The notes: generated from the letters alone by a model not told the origin. A stretch of 35,336 bases of DNA from an uncultured Oscillospiraceae bacterium (GCA_949841465.1 CATKZW010000032.1:1-35336); one strand, 5' to 3'; counted from the stretch's first letter, positions 1 through 7,020 are shown. Made by a program: numbers and translations.

Positions 1-944
1 ACTACTCCGAGCCGTACATCCGGCTGGCGGAAAAGCTGTGCACCCGGTCCGGCATGGCGGCGGCGTTTTTTGGCAACTCCGGCGCGGAGGGCAACGAGGG
101 GATTATCAAGCTGGCACGGAAATATTACTGGGAGAAGTACGGCGAGGGAAGGGGCACTGTCATCACCTTGAACCGCTCCTTCCACGGCCGCACCATCACC
201 ACCTTGGCTGCCACCGGTCAGGATGTATTCCACAAGTATTTTTTCCCCTTCACTGAGGGCTTCCGCTGGGCAGATCCCAACATCGGCTCCGTCCAGCAGG
301 CGGCGGGCCACGATGTCTGCGCCGTACTGGTGGAACTGGTGCAGGGAGAGGGGGGCGTGCTGCCCCTGGACCCGGCGTTTGTGAATGATCTGGTCAAGCT
401 GTGCGCCGACCGGGATTGGCTGTTCCTGACGGACGAGGTTCAGACCGGCATCGGCCGCACCGGCTCCCTGTTCTGCTTCCAGCAGTACGGTGTCCAGCCG
501 GACGCGGCGTCCTTTGCCAAGGGGATCGCCGGGGGACTGACCATGGGCGGCTTCCTGGTGAACGAGCGGTGCAGAAAGGTCTTTGGCCCCGGCGACCACG
601 CCTCCACCTTTGGCGGAAATCCGGTGTCCGCCGCTGCGGCCTGCGCGGTGCTGGACATCCTGGACGACGAGGCTATTGCCCAGGTGAAGGAGAAGGGCCA
701 ATATTTGCGCGGCGCAATTGAAGCTATGGACCTGCCCTGCCTTGGTAGGACACGGGGCATGGGCCTAATGATCGGCGTGGAGGTGGCGGATGGCTTTTCC
801 AACAAAGAGCTGTGCGCCAAACTGAACCAGGCGGGGCTTTTGAGCCTCACCGCCGGGGCCGGTCTGCGGTTCCTGCCGCCGCTGACCATCACCCAAGAGG
901 AGATGGATAAGGGGCTTGCCATTCTGAAAGCGACGCTTTCCTGA
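1..944 (+). CDS. argD: Acetylornithine aminotransferase, 5' truncated by the window edge
   Basis: This is the C-terminal 313 residues of a class III PLP-dependent aminotransferase. The open frame begins at base 3 without a start codon, so roughly 80 residues are missing compared with the usual length of about 390-400. The motif LTDEVQTGIGRTG and the SFAKGIAGG segment holding the PLP-binding lysine are characteristic of ArgD, as is the STFGGNPVSAAAA segment. The family transfers an amino group from glutamate to N-acetylglutamate semialdehyde in ornithine/arginine synthesis, and can act on succinyl-diaminopimelate in lysine synthesis. The next gene, argF, follows after 15 bases, which supports the arginine role and an operon. 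The promoter lies outside the window. Confidence 0.93.
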   Translation, partial: YSEPYIRLAEKLCTRSGMAAAFFGNSGAEGNEGIIKLARKYYWEKYGEGRGTVITLNRSFHGRTITTLAATGQDVFHKYFFPFTEGFRWADPNIGSVQQAAGHDVCAVLVELVQGEGGVLPLDPAFVNDLVKLCADRDWLFLTDEVQTGIGRTGSLFCFQQYGVQPDAASFAKGIAGGLTMGGFLVNERCRKVFGPGDHASTFGGNPVSAAAACAVLDILDDEAIAQVKEKGQYLRGAIEAMDLPCLGRTRGMGLMIGVEVADGFSNKELCAKLNQAGLLSLTAGAGLRFLPPLTITQEEMDKGLAILKATLS

Positions 945-959
945 GCGGAGGAGATACCG

Positions 960-1874
960 ATGAAAAAAGACTTACTCAAGCTGCTGGACCTGTCCAGGGA
1001 GGATATCTGCGAAATTTTGGACACTGCGGACCAGATGAAGTTCAGCCAGAAGCACGGCATTGTCCACGACCATCTCCGGGGCAAGACTTTGGCCATGATT
1101 TTCGAGAAAAACTCCACCCGCACCCGAGTGTCCTTTGAGGTGGGGATGTACCAGCTCGGCGGCCACGCGCTGTTCCTGTCCGGCAAAGAGAGCCAGATCG
1201 GCAGGGGAGAGCCGGTGGAGGACACAGCCCGAGTGCTGGCCCGATACTGCGACGGCATCATGATCCGCACCTTTGCCCAGGCTGAGGTTGAAGAGCTGGC
1301 CCAGAAGGCGTCCATCCCCGTCATCAACGGCTTGACGGACTTTGCCCACCCCTGTCAGGTGCTGGCGGATCTGATGACGGTCCGGGAGAAAATGACCCGG
1401 CTGGAAGGGCTGAAGCTGGCCTTCATCGGGGACGGCAACAACATGGCCAACTCCCTCATCGTGGGCGGCTTGAAGTGCGGCATGGACGTGTCCGTGGCCT
1501 GCCCGGAGGGGTATGACCCCGATCCTGTGGTCCTTGAATTTGCCAAGACGGTGACAGATTGCAGGTTTGAGCTGGTGCGGGTCCCCGCCGACGCTGTGGC
1601 GGACGCCGACGTGGTGATTACCGACGTGTGGGCGTCCATGGGTCAAGAGGAGGAGCGGGCTGTCAGGGCAAAAGCCTTTGCGGGCTATTGCGTGGATGAG
1701 AATCTGATGAAGCTCACCCACCCCGGCTGCATGGTGCAGCACTGCCTTCCTGCCCACAAGGGAGAGGAGATCAGCGCTGAGGTGTTCGAGGCCCATGCCG
1801 ATGAGATTTTTGAGGAGGCGGAAAACCGTCTCCATGCCCAAAAGGCTGTGCTCTACCTGCTGATGAAAGATTGA
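960..1874 (+). CDS. argF: Ornithine carbamoyltransferase
   Basis: The 304-residue protein has the full length of an anabolic ornithine carbamoyltransferase, which makes citrulline from ornithine and carbamoyl phosphate in the cytoplasm. Visible signatures are the carbamoyl-phosphate loop STRT (residues 52-55), HPCQ (130-133), the ornithine-binding DVWASMG (222-228) and the catalytic HCLP (261-264). The start ATG has a good Shine-Dalgarno (GGAGGAG) a few bases upstream. It is the last gene of the argD-argF unit and is followed within a few bases by an intrinsic terminator. The distinct ornithine motif (SMG) argues against aspartate carbamoyltransferase. Confidence 0.96.
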   Translation: MKKDLLKLLDLSREDICEILDTADQMKFSQKHGIVHDHLRGKTLAMIFEKNSTRTRVSFEVGMYQLGGHALFLSGKESQIGRGEPVEDTARVLARYCDGIMIRTFAQAEVEELAQKASIPVINGLTDFAHPCQVLADLMTVREKMTRLEGLKLAFIGDGNNMANSLIVGGLKCGMDVSVACPEGYDPDPVVLEFAKTVTDCRFELVRVPADAVADADVVITDVWASMGQEEERAVRAKAFAGYCVDENLMKLTHPGCMVQHCLPAHKGEEISAEVFEAHADEIFEEAENRLHAQKAVLYLLMKD

Positions 1875-1877
1875 GAG

Positions 1878-1910
1878 AAGTCCCCCTTGTAACCCAAGGG
1901 GGACTTTGCT
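1878..1910 (+). terminator. Intrinsic terminator of the arginine operon
   Basis: A perfect 12-base-pair stem (1878-1889 with 1895-1906) closes a 5-base loop. It starts three bases after the argF stop codon. The run of T after the stem is short (TTT). The right part of this hairpin is also used by the promoter of the next gene. Confidence 0.8.
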
Positions 1911-1915
1911 ATAAT
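1887..1915 (+). promoter_or_regulatory. SigA-type promoter with extended -10 for the sirtuin gene, overlapping the argF terminator
   Basis: The -10 hexamer is a consensus TATAAT at 1910-1915 preceded by TGC (extended -10, TGCTATAAT). Exactly 17 bases upstream lies TTGTAA (1887-1892) as a weak -35. Transcription would begin near 1922, only about 17 bases before the start codon at 1939, so the leader is little more than the Shine-Dalgarno AAGGAGGG. Confidence 0.7.
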
Positions 1916-1938
1916 CATTTTGTAAGGAGGGAAGGACC

Positions 1939-2661
1939 ATGACTGGCCAGGGACAACTGCAAAAATGGATTCAAGACAGCGACAACATCGTCTTTTTTGG
2001 CGGGGCCGGTGTGTCCACTGAGAGCGGCATCCCAGACTTTCGCAGCGTGGACGGCCTGTACAATCAGAAGTACGACCAGCCGCCGGAGACGATTTTAAGC
2101 CACACCTATTTTGTCCGGCACACCCAGGAGTTCTACCGCTTTTACCGGGATAAAATGCTCTGCCTGGATGCCAAGCCGAACGCCGCCCATCGGATGCTGG
2201 CGGAGCTGGAGCGGGCGGGCAAACTGAAAGCGGTGGTGACCCAGAACATTGACGGTCTCCACCAGCAGGCGGGCAGCCAGACGGTGTACGAGCTGCACGG
2301 CTCGGTCCACCGCAACTACTGCACAAAGTGCCGGGCTTTTTTTGGCGTGGATTTCATCGCGGAAGGGGAGGGCGTACCCTGCTGCCCCGTGTGCGGCGGA
2401 CTGGTGAAGCCTGACGTGGTGCTCTATGAGGAGGGGCTGGACCAGGACACCGTGGAGGGCGCGGTGCGGGCCATCGCCCAGGCGGACGTACTCATCATCG
2501 GAGGGACCTCCCTGGTGGTATATCCCGCTGCGGGGCTGATCAACTATTACCGGGGAAATAAGCTGGTGCTTATCAATCGGGACCCCACCCCGTACGACGG
2601 CCAGGCGGATTTGGTTATCCATGATTCCATCGGGAAGGTATTGGGAGGGATTGAGCTGTGA
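1939..2661 (+). CDS. cobB: NAD-dependent protein deacylase (sirtuin, Sir2 family)
   Basis: The 240-residue protein is a complete single-domain bacterial sirtuin, which removes acyl groups from protein lysines using NAD+. Residues 22-36 carry the NAD-binding GAGVSTESGIPDFRS. TQNIDGLH is at 101-108 and the catalytic histidine is in ELHGSVH (His120). A structural zinc site is formed by Cys128, Cys131, Cys149 and Cys152 (CTKC and CPVC). The segment around HTYFVRHTQEFYRFYRDK resembles Firmicute/Thermotoga type deacetylases. I cannot tell deacetylase from longer-chain deacylase activity. The Shine-Dalgarno is strong. The stop codon overlaps the GTG start of the CPBP protease gene, so the two are likely translationally coupled. 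The symbol cobB is a family name; npdA or srtN would be equally valid. Confidence 0.93.
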   Translation: MTGQGQLQKWIQDSDNIVFFGGAGVSTESGIPDFRSVDGLYNQKYDQPPETILSHTYFVRHTQEFYRFYRDKMLCLDAKPNAAHRMLAELERAGKLKAVVTQNIDGLHQQAGSQTVYELHGSVHRNYCTKCRAFFGVDFIAEGEGVPCCPVCGGLVKPDVVLYEEGLDQDTVEGAVRAIAQADVLIIGGTSLVVYPAAGLINYYRGNKLVLINRDPTPYDGQADLVIHDSIGKVLGGIEL

Positions 2662-3563
2662 AACCGAGCAAAGGGGAGCGGGTAGCCCAGGTTCTGGTGG
2701 CTTTGCTGAAGTCCTCCTGTTACCTGGCCCTGTTTTTAGGGATACAGGTGGCGGTTATGCTGCCGGCAGTTGTGGCTGTGGGCGTTCAGACAGCCGTCGG
2801 CGGGGGACTGGTGAAGGAAGATGTTGTCTATCAGCTCCTGACAGACAACACCATGACCTTTTCCCTCATCTCCGGAGTACTCACCCTGATGGTGATTCTG
2901 ATTTTCTACCGCATCTGCGGAAAACGGCCCAGCGAGGCTCTGTGGATCCGGCGGGTGCCCGCACCGACGCTGTGGGAGGGGGCCGCGCTGGCCCCTGGGC
3001 TGTATCTGGTGGTGACGCTGGTCCTTGCCGCCCTGCCTGAGGCATGGATGGAGAGCTACAGCGAGGCCTCCGCCGGACTGGACGCCGGCGGGGTGCTGGG
3101 CGTGCTGGCAGTGGCGGTGGTGGCCCCGGTGGTGGAGGAGCTTATTTTTCGAGGGCTCATCATGACCCGGCTGAGCAGAGCCATGCCGGGATGGCTGGCC
3201 ATCCTGCTGTCCGCCGCCATATTCGGGGCATGCCACGGCCATCCGGTATGGTTCTGCTACGCCTTTGTTCTTGGCGCGTTGTTTGGGCTGATGGACTGGA
3301 AAGCAGGCTCCATCTGGCCGTCCATTCTGGGACACGTGGCCTTCAATGCCATCGGCCAGATTATCACCCTCCTGCCGGAGACGGAGGATGCGATGTGGGA
3401 AGGGGTCATGCTGCTGGTCCTGCTGGCGGCAGCCGTTATTGCCCTCATTGCGGACCGCAAGGCGGTGGCCGGCCTGTTCCGGCCCGTGTCAAAGCAGGGT
3501 CCCTTGACAGCCCAGCTGTCCGTGCCTCCAGGTGCGTATGAGTTTGATCCATGGTACGAATAG
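2658..3563 (+). CDS. CPBP family intramembrane metalloprotease
   Basis: The 301-residue protein is strongly hydrophobic with about eight likely membrane segments. It carries the CPBP (CAAX protease and bacteriocin processing, Abi) motifs in order: VEELIFRG with the paired glutamates 160-161 and Arg165, a histidine motif ACHGHP (193-195), and GHVAFN (His226, Asn230). These are the expected metal and catalytic residues of this glutamate-type intramembrane protease family. The substrate is unknown. The start is GTG at 2658, overlapping the sirtuin stop (GTGA), preceded by GGGAGGG. The C-terminal 40 residues are soluble and end in a short acidic/aromatic tail. A strong hairpin terminator follows. 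Confidence 0.9.
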   Translation: MKPSKGERVAQVLVALLKSSCYLALFLGIQVAVMLPAVVAVGVQTAVGGGLVKEDVVYQLLTDNTMTFSLISGVLTLMVILIFYRICGKRPSEALWIRRVPAPTLWEGAALAPGLYLVVTLVLAALPEAWMESYSEASAGLDAGGVLGVLAVAVVAPVVEELIFRGLIMTRLSRAMPGWLAILLSAAIFGACHGHPVWFCYAFVLGALFGLMDWKAGSIWPSILGHVAFNAIGQIITLLPETEDAMWEGVMLLVLLAAAVIALIADRKAVAGLFRPVSKQGPLTAQLSVPPGAYEFDPWYE

Positions 3564-3570
3564 GGATCGG

Positions 3571-3605
3571 AAGGGTCCTCGCCGCAATGGCGGCGAGGAC
3601 CCTTT
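3571..3605 (+). terminator. Intrinsic terminator after the sirtuin-CPBP unit
   Basis: A perfect 14-base-pair GC-rich stem (3571-3584 with 3591-3604) has a 6-base loop and ends in TTT. It lies 7 bases after the stop codon of the CPBP gene. Confidence 0.85.
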
Positions 3606-3641
3606 GCACCAACGAATTTATTGAAAAACAATAAAAAATAC

Positions 3642-3670
3642 TTGACAAACGATATGGACGATGGTATGCT
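3642..3670 (+). promoter_or_regulatory. Strong SigA-type promoter for the DUF2975 operon
   Basis: A perfect -35 TTGACA (3642-3647) is separated by exactly 17 bases from TATGCT (3665-3670). The upstream 40 bases are A/T-rich, in contrast with the surrounding GC-rich DNA, and could act as an UP element. The predicted transcript starts near 3677, leaving a leader of about 15 bases before the ATG at 3692. Confidence 0.8.
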
Positions 3671-3691
3671 CGTCTGCAAGAGGTGGTCAAT

Positions 3692-4279
3692 ATGGAACAA
3701 ACTTCCGTACAGAAGCTGGCCCGGGTTCTGCGGGTCATGGTAATTATTGTGTTCATCTGTAATATTATTGCGCTGCTTTTTGTGCCGGCCCTGGCGGGGA
3801 TGCTGGCGGAGAACAGATGGGATGGGCAGGCACTGGAGCGGCTTTTAACGAGGAAACTTGGTTTCTGGCTGGAGTTTGCCATTCACAGCTGGCATCCGTT
3901 TATTTGGATGATGGCGATGACCGCAGAGGATTTCTATTGGCCGGTGCTTTCCCTGTTTCTCTTGGCCTGCGGCGTCTGCACCGCCGTCATCCTCTGGCAG
4001 GGGAAACGGGTGCTGGACACTATCCTGAAAGGGAGCCCCTTTGTCATGGACAACGCAAAAAGCCTGAAAACGGCGGCGATGTGCTGCTTTGTGATCTCGG
4101 GAGCGGCGCTGGCGCGGCTGATCTGGGGGTTTGCCACATATCAGAACATTCTCCCTCTGCTCACCTACAACGCCCTGTTTGTGCCCATATTTTTGATGGG
4201 CGGGCTGCTGTTCATGGTCATGTCCGCCCTGTTCCGCCAGGCGGTGGAGCTGAAGGCGGAAAATGACCTGACCATATAG
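3692..4279 (+). CDS. DUF2975 family membrane protein
   Basis: The 195-residue protein has four predicted membrane segments (roughly residues 12-35, 80-102, 126-145 and 160-182). Between the second and third segments is the signature stretch GSPFVMDNAKSLKTAA typical of DUF2975. These proteins are regularly encoded directly before a YozG-like HTH protein, exactly as here, and are thought to form a small membrane-linked regulatory module. No biochemical role is established to my knowledge. I chose the ATG at 3692 because AGAGGTGG lies 6 bases upstream. A GTG at 3683 in the same frame sits inside that ribosome site and too close to the predicted transcription start. Confidence 0.85.
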   Translation: MEQTSVQKLARVLRVMVIIVFICNIIALLFVPALAGMLAENRWDGQALERLLTRKLGFWLEFAIHSWHPFIWMMAMTAEDFYWPVLSLFLLACGVCTAVILWQGKRVLDTILKGSPFVMDNAKSLKTAAMCCFVISGAALARLIWGFATYQNILPLLTYNALFVPIFLMGGLLFMVMSALFRQAVELKAENDLTI

Positions 4280-4289
4280 GGGGCGGCTT

Positions 4290-4520
4290 ATGGCGATTAT
4301 CGTGAATCTGGACGTGATGATGGCCAAGCGGAAGATGTCCCTGGGGGAGCTGTCCCAGCGGGTGGACGTCACCATGGCCAATCTGTCCATTTTGAAGAAC
4401 AACAAGGCCAAGGCGGTGCGCTTTTCCACGCTGGAGGCCATCTGCAGGGCGCTGGACTGTCAGCCGGGGGACATTCTGGAGTATGTCCCGGACAACGACA
4501 TAGAACAAGGGGGAAACTGA
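4290..4520 (+). CDS. Small Cro/C1-type helix-turn-helix regulator (YozG-like)
   Basis: This 76-residue protein consists almost entirely of one XRE-family helix-turn-helix domain. MSLGELSQRVDVTMANLSIL forms the recognition region, followed by FSTLEAICRALDCQPGDIL, the usual closing helices of this fold. It lies 10 bases after the DUF2975 gene and its stop is followed one base later by the start of the next membrane protein gene, so all three are probably co-transcribed from the promoter at 3642. By analogy with YozG/DUF2975 pairs it probably regulates its own operon, but no operator was identified. Confidence 0.9.
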   Translation: MAIIVNLDVMMAKRKMSLGELSQRVDVTMANLSILKNNKAKAVRFSTLEAICRALDCQPGDILEYVPDNDIEQGGN

Positions 4521-4521
4521 T

Positions 4522-4830
4522 ATGCATCTGATCACAATGCTGGCTCTGGGCCTGGCGGCGTGGGGCCTGGGCCTGGCAGGGCTGTTCCTGCGGCGGAGGA
4601 ACAGCCCTGCTCAGTGGTGCTCTATGGGGAGCCTGGCTTGCTGTGCCGCCTCCTTGTGCATGGTGGTGTTCGGGCTGGCCCATTATGCGGATATTGGAGA
4701 CATATCCGCTTTTCTGGACACTGCCGACGCGTTCCGTCTCTGTTCAGGGGTACTGCTGCTGGGAACGCTGGCGCTGAATGCCGCCGCCTTGATTGTCCGC
4801 ACACAGCGAAAGGACGGGGCTGCGGACTGA
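4522..4830 (+). CDS. Small membrane protein of the DUF2975-HTH cluster, function unknown
   Basis: The 102-residue product has three hydrophobic segments (about residues 4-22, 33-52 and 70-92) and a charged C-terminus (RTQRKDGAAD). A Shine-Dalgarno AAGGGGGAAA overlaps the end of the HTH gene, and only one base separates the two reading frames. I recognise no named domain. Its position suggests it works with the DUF2975 protein, perhaps as a partner subunit. Confidence 0.75.
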   Translation: MHLITMLALGLAAWGLGLAGLFLRRRNSPAQWCSMGSLACCAASLCMVVFGLAHYADIGDISAFLDTADAFRLCSGVLLLGTLALNAAALIVRTQRKDGAAD

Positions 4831-4859
4831 CAACCAAACAAAGACCAAAACCGTATGGC

Positions 4860-4886
4860 CGCCTCTGGCCATGAGGGCGCTTTTTT
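4860..4886 (+). terminator. Probable intrinsic terminator after the DUF2975 cluster
   Basis: A short GC stem (4860-4865 with 4873-4879, one bulge) and a 7-base loop are followed by T6 at 4881-4886. An overlapping alternative stem, ATGGCC with GGCCAT (4855-4872), could compete with it. The T-run makes termination likely, although the stem is not strong. Confidence 0.55.
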
Positions 4887-4914
4887 GACCTGTTTGTTGA
4901 AAGGAGAACATAGA

Positions 4915-5121
4915 ATGAAGCGATTTTTAACGTTTGTTCTGTTGGTGTCTGCAATGCTTTACACTCTGCCCGGCTGTTGCTGCGGCGGGGAGGAGGCCGA
5001 CCTGGTGTTTGTCAACGATTCAAATGCCGTCAAGGGTGGATTGGGACTGGTCTCTGCTGAAAGGGGCGATGATCGACGCGGAGTGAGCCTTGCTTTTTTC
5101 CAGTGGATGTGCTATAGTTGA
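4915..5121 (+). CDS. Short lipoprotein-like ORF, probably a truncated remnant
   Basis: The 68-residue frame begins with a convincing lipoprotein signal peptide: Lys-Arg, a hydrophobic core and a lipobox LPGC around residues 19-22, followed by CCGGEE. A good Shine-Dalgarno (AAGGAG) precedes the ATG. After about residue 38 (ADLVFVNDSNAV) the sequence loses the look of a folded protein. Its last 12 codons overlap the predicted promoter of the phosphorylase gene (5090-5118). I infer a secreted lipoprotein gene that lost its 3' part, possibly when the hairpin-rich segment downstream arrived. A genuine very short lipoprotein cannot be excluded. Confidence 0.5.
   Translation: MKRFLTFVLLVSAMLYTLPGCCCGGEEADLVFVNDSNAVKGGLGLVSAERGDDRRGVSLAFFQWMCYS
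5090..5118 (+). promoter_or_regulatory. Predicted promoter with extended -10 for the uridine phosphorylase gene
   Basis: TGCTATAGT (extended -10, hexamer at 5113-5118) lies 17 bases downstream of TTGCTT (5090-5095). The resulting transcript would have a leader of about 205 bases, most of it the hairpin array described separately. Confidence 0.55.
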
Positions 5122-5125
5122 CGCA

Positions 5126-5278
5126 GTTGAAAAGAAGTAAATACTTTTTTTCAACTTGTGCGGCGTATACGCGCCACACAGGCCGCTTCGCGGCCGTGCG
5201 TCAGACTTCATAGTCAGCGCACGGGCTTTGCCCAACAGCGGCGTCGCCGCTGTTCCAAAATCGGTTTTACTGATTTTG
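5126..5278 (+). repeat. Array of six consecutive hairpins (candidate intergenic repeat or structured leader)
   Basis: Six inverted repeats follow one another with almost no spacer: 5126-5139 with 5142-5155 (14 pairs, one G-T); the palindrome GCGTATACGC (5163-5172); 5181-5186 with 5190-5195; 5196-5200 with 5218-5222, with inner GACT/AGTC; 5234-5242 with 5246-5254 (9 pairs); and 5256-5262 with 5272-5278. A smaller GGGC/GCCC stem sits at 5223-5233. It fills most of the space between the short lipoprotein ORF and the phosphorylase start. It does not match a riboswitch class I recognise. It looks like a REP- or MITE-like intergenic element, but repetition elsewhere in the genome cannot be tested here. 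Confidence 0.6.
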
Positions 5279-5329
5279 AAGTATGCTGACTCTATCATAA
5301 ATCCAAATCAAAGGAAATGAGGTGCGGTC

Positions 5330-6103
5330 ATGATCGCAGACGAACGGCAATTCCACATCAACTGCAGGGCCGGCGAGGTAGGGCGGTACTGCCTGCTGCC
5401 CGGCGACCCTGGGCGGAGCGATAAGATCGCCCGCTATTTTGACAATCCCGTCCACGTGACGACCAACCGGGAGTATGTCACCTACACCGGCACCCTGCTG
5501 GGGGAGAAGGTGACCGTCACCTCCACCGGCATCGGCGGACCGTCTGCCGCCATCGCTATGGAGGAACTGGCCAACCTGGGCGCGGACACCTTTGTGCGGG
5601 TGGGCACCTGCGGCGGCATCAAGCTGGACGTCACCAGCGGCGATGTGGTCATTGCCACCGGGGCCATCCGCATGGAGGGCACCAGCCGGGAGTATGCCCC
5701 CATTGAGTTTCCCGCCGTGGCGGATTATGAGGTGCTCACCGCCCTGGTGGACGCGGCCAAGGCCATGGGCCGCCGCTGGCACGCGGGGGTGGTGCAGTGC
5801 AAGGACTCCTTCTATGGCCAGCACTCACCGGAGCGCATGCCGGTGTCCTACCAGCTGCAAAGCAAGTGGGAGGCATGGAAACGGCTGGGCGTGCTGGCCT
5901 CCGAGATGGAGAGTGCGGCGTTGTTTACCGTGGCCGCGGCCCGAGGTGTGCGGTGCGGCTCAGCGTTCCACGTCATTTGGAACCAGGAGCGCAATGCTGC
6001 CGGTCTGGACCAGACCAGGGACGAGGACACGGAAGCCGCCATCCGGGTGGGCATTGAGGCAATCAAGCTGCTCATCCGGCGGGACAGGGAAAAGAACGCA
6101 TGA
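5330..6103 (+). CDS. udp: Uridine phosphorylase (nucleoside phosphorylase family 1)
   Basis: The 257-residue protein belongs to the PNP/UDP phosphorylase superfamily, which splits nucleosides with phosphate to give a free base and ribose 1-phosphate. Visible signatures are the phosphate-binding [13 protein letters not shown] (residues 22-34), [15 protein letters not shown] (66-80), VRVGTCGGI (89-97) and the ribose-binding SEMESAALF (191-199). The pattern fits uridine phosphorylase better than purine phosphorylase, but substrate preference is an inference. It has a moderate ribosome site (GAAATGAGGTG). Its transcript probably begins near 5125 and carries the hairpin array as leader. A strong two-way terminator follows. 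Confidence 0.88.
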   Translation: MIADERQFHINCRAGEVGRYCLLPGDPGRSDKIARYFDNPVHVTTNREYVTYTGTLLGEKVTVTSTGIGGPSAAIAMEELANLGADTFVRVGTCGGIKLDVTSGDVVIATGAIRMEGTSREYAPIEFPAVADYEVLTALVDAAKAMGRRWHAGVVQCKDSFYGQHSPERMPVSYQLQSKWEAWKRLGVLASEMESAALFTVAAARGVRCGSAFHVIWNQERNAAGLDQTRDEDTEAAIRVGIEAIKLLIRRDREKNA

Positions 6104-6105
6104 AA

Positions 6106-6146
6106 ACCAGGGCCGCTGTCAGGAACAGCGGCCCTGGTCTTTCTCT
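6106..6146. terminator. Bidirectional terminator between udp and the convergent small gene
   Basis: A perfect 14-base-pair stem (6106-6119 with 6125-6138) has a 5-base loop. On the plus strand it is followed by CTTTCTCTT. On the minus strand the stem is followed by TTTTCAT. The stop codon of the minus-strand gene lies in the loop region. Confidence 0.85.
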
Positions 6147-6334
6147 TGACAGCAGCAGTCCTCCTCGCTGGGGACTTTCAGCGCCAGCAGACTAAGATTG
6201 TCGCCCAAAACATTAAACAGGGCGGCAAGCAGCTCAATCTGCTCCGCCGTCTTGCCCTGGGCGATGAGTACAGACAGCGCTGCCGCCGTGGCCACCAGAT
6301 CGCCGCCCTGTCCCAGAGAACAAAAACGCCTCAT
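6119..6334 (-). CDS. Small DUF6774-like protein of unknown function
   Basis: The 71-residue product has one conserved-looking stretch, DLVATAAALSVLIAQGKTAE followed by LLAALFNVLGDNLSLLA. This fits short helical proteins common in Oscillospiraceae and Lachnospiraceae that I recall as DUF6774 (from memory, not searched). The C-terminus has three adjacent cysteines (DCCCQEK). An AAAGGGGG ribosome site lies 9 bases upstream of the ATG at 6334. In-frame GTG codons at 6337 and 6343 are alternative starts. It reads convergently to udp and ends inside the shared terminator. No function is known. Confidence 0.65.
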   Translation of the reverse strand: MRRFCSLGQGGDLVATAAALSVLIAQGKTAEQIELLAALFNVLGDNLSLLALKVPSEEDCCCQEKDQGRCS

Positions 6335-6386
6335 CACGCCCACCCCCTTTAGTCCAGTATATGCGCGGAAGGGGGATCGGGCAGTT

Positions 6387-6423
6387 AAAAAGGCCCGAGA
6401 ATAAGATGTTCTCAGGCCTTTTT
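6387..6423 (-). terminator. Terminator of the dehydratase-GNAT operon
   Basis: A 15-base stem with one mismatch (6387-6401 with 6409-6423) and a 7-base loop begins just after the stop of the acetyltransferase gene. It ends in TTTTT on the minus strand. The arms are also A5/T5 on the other strand, so it may block transcription both ways. Confidence 0.85.
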
Positions 6424-6427
6424 GCGA

Positions 6428-6994
6428 TTAGAGCTTTTTTATATACCGCAGGTCAACACAAATGGTATCATGGGGGAAGGGAATGTCGGCATGGGTTCCG
6501 TCCCAGGTGAAACCATGGTCAGCGTAAAACCGCCGGGCCTTTTTATTTTCCCGCAGAACGAATACAAAGGCGTTTTGGAAGCCTTCCGCCTTCATCCGGC
6601 GGCAGGCCTCCTCAAACAGCAGTCCGCCATACCCCCGGCCCCGCTGTGCCGGATGGGTGTAAAAGGAGGCGATTTCGCCCCAGTCGGCATAGGCGGCGTT
6701 GTCAAAGGTGCAGATGTCACCCGGATTGTAGTTCACTGTCCGCGCCTTGCAATAGTTGAGGCAGGACACCGGTGTGTCCCCCCGGTAGAGAAGCAGGCCA
6801 TGGACGCCATTCTGCGTCACGTAATTGGTGCGGAACACCTCCACCCAGCGGTCGTCGGTGATCTCGCGGGCCATGTAGTCGGCGGGTACCGCGTCCACAT
6901 AGGTGTCCCGCCAGCCCAGAGCGTGAATCAGAGACATGGCCCGAAAATGCTCTTCTGTGCAGGCGTCCACAAAGCGAAGCGGTTCGTCCATCAT
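6428..6994 (-). CDS. GNAT family N-acetyltransferase
   Basis: The 188-residue protein has the Gcn5-related acetyltransferase fold. IASFYTHPAQRGRGYGGLLF is the acetyl-CoA pyrophosphate-binding motif A (Q/RxxGxG/A type), and FVFVLRENKKARRFYADHGF is the typical motif B ending. The acceptor substrate cannot be told from sequence. The start at 6994 (ATGATG) is preceded by AGGAG. The 5' neighbour ends 26 bases upstream on the same strand with no terminator between, so this is likely the last gene of the dehydratase-type operon that starts at the promoter near 11745. Confidence 0.85.
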   Translation of the reverse strand: MMDEPLRFVDACTEEHFRAMSLIHALGWRDTYVDAVPADYMAREITDDRWVEVFRTNYVTQNGVHGLLLYRGDTPVSCLNYCKARTVNYNPGDICTFDNAAYADWGEIASFYTHPAQRGRGYGGLLFEEACRRMKAEGFQNAFVFVLRENKKARRFYADHGFTWDGTHADIPFPHDTICVDLRYIKKL

Positions 6995-7020
6995 AATCCT
7001 CTCCTGTGCCTGAAATTGCC

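Noticed and set aside
5126..5155. Intrinsic terminator before udp
   Set aside because: The T-run lies within the stem rather than after it, and the hairpin is part of a longer array downstream of a promoter, so I describe it as part of that array.
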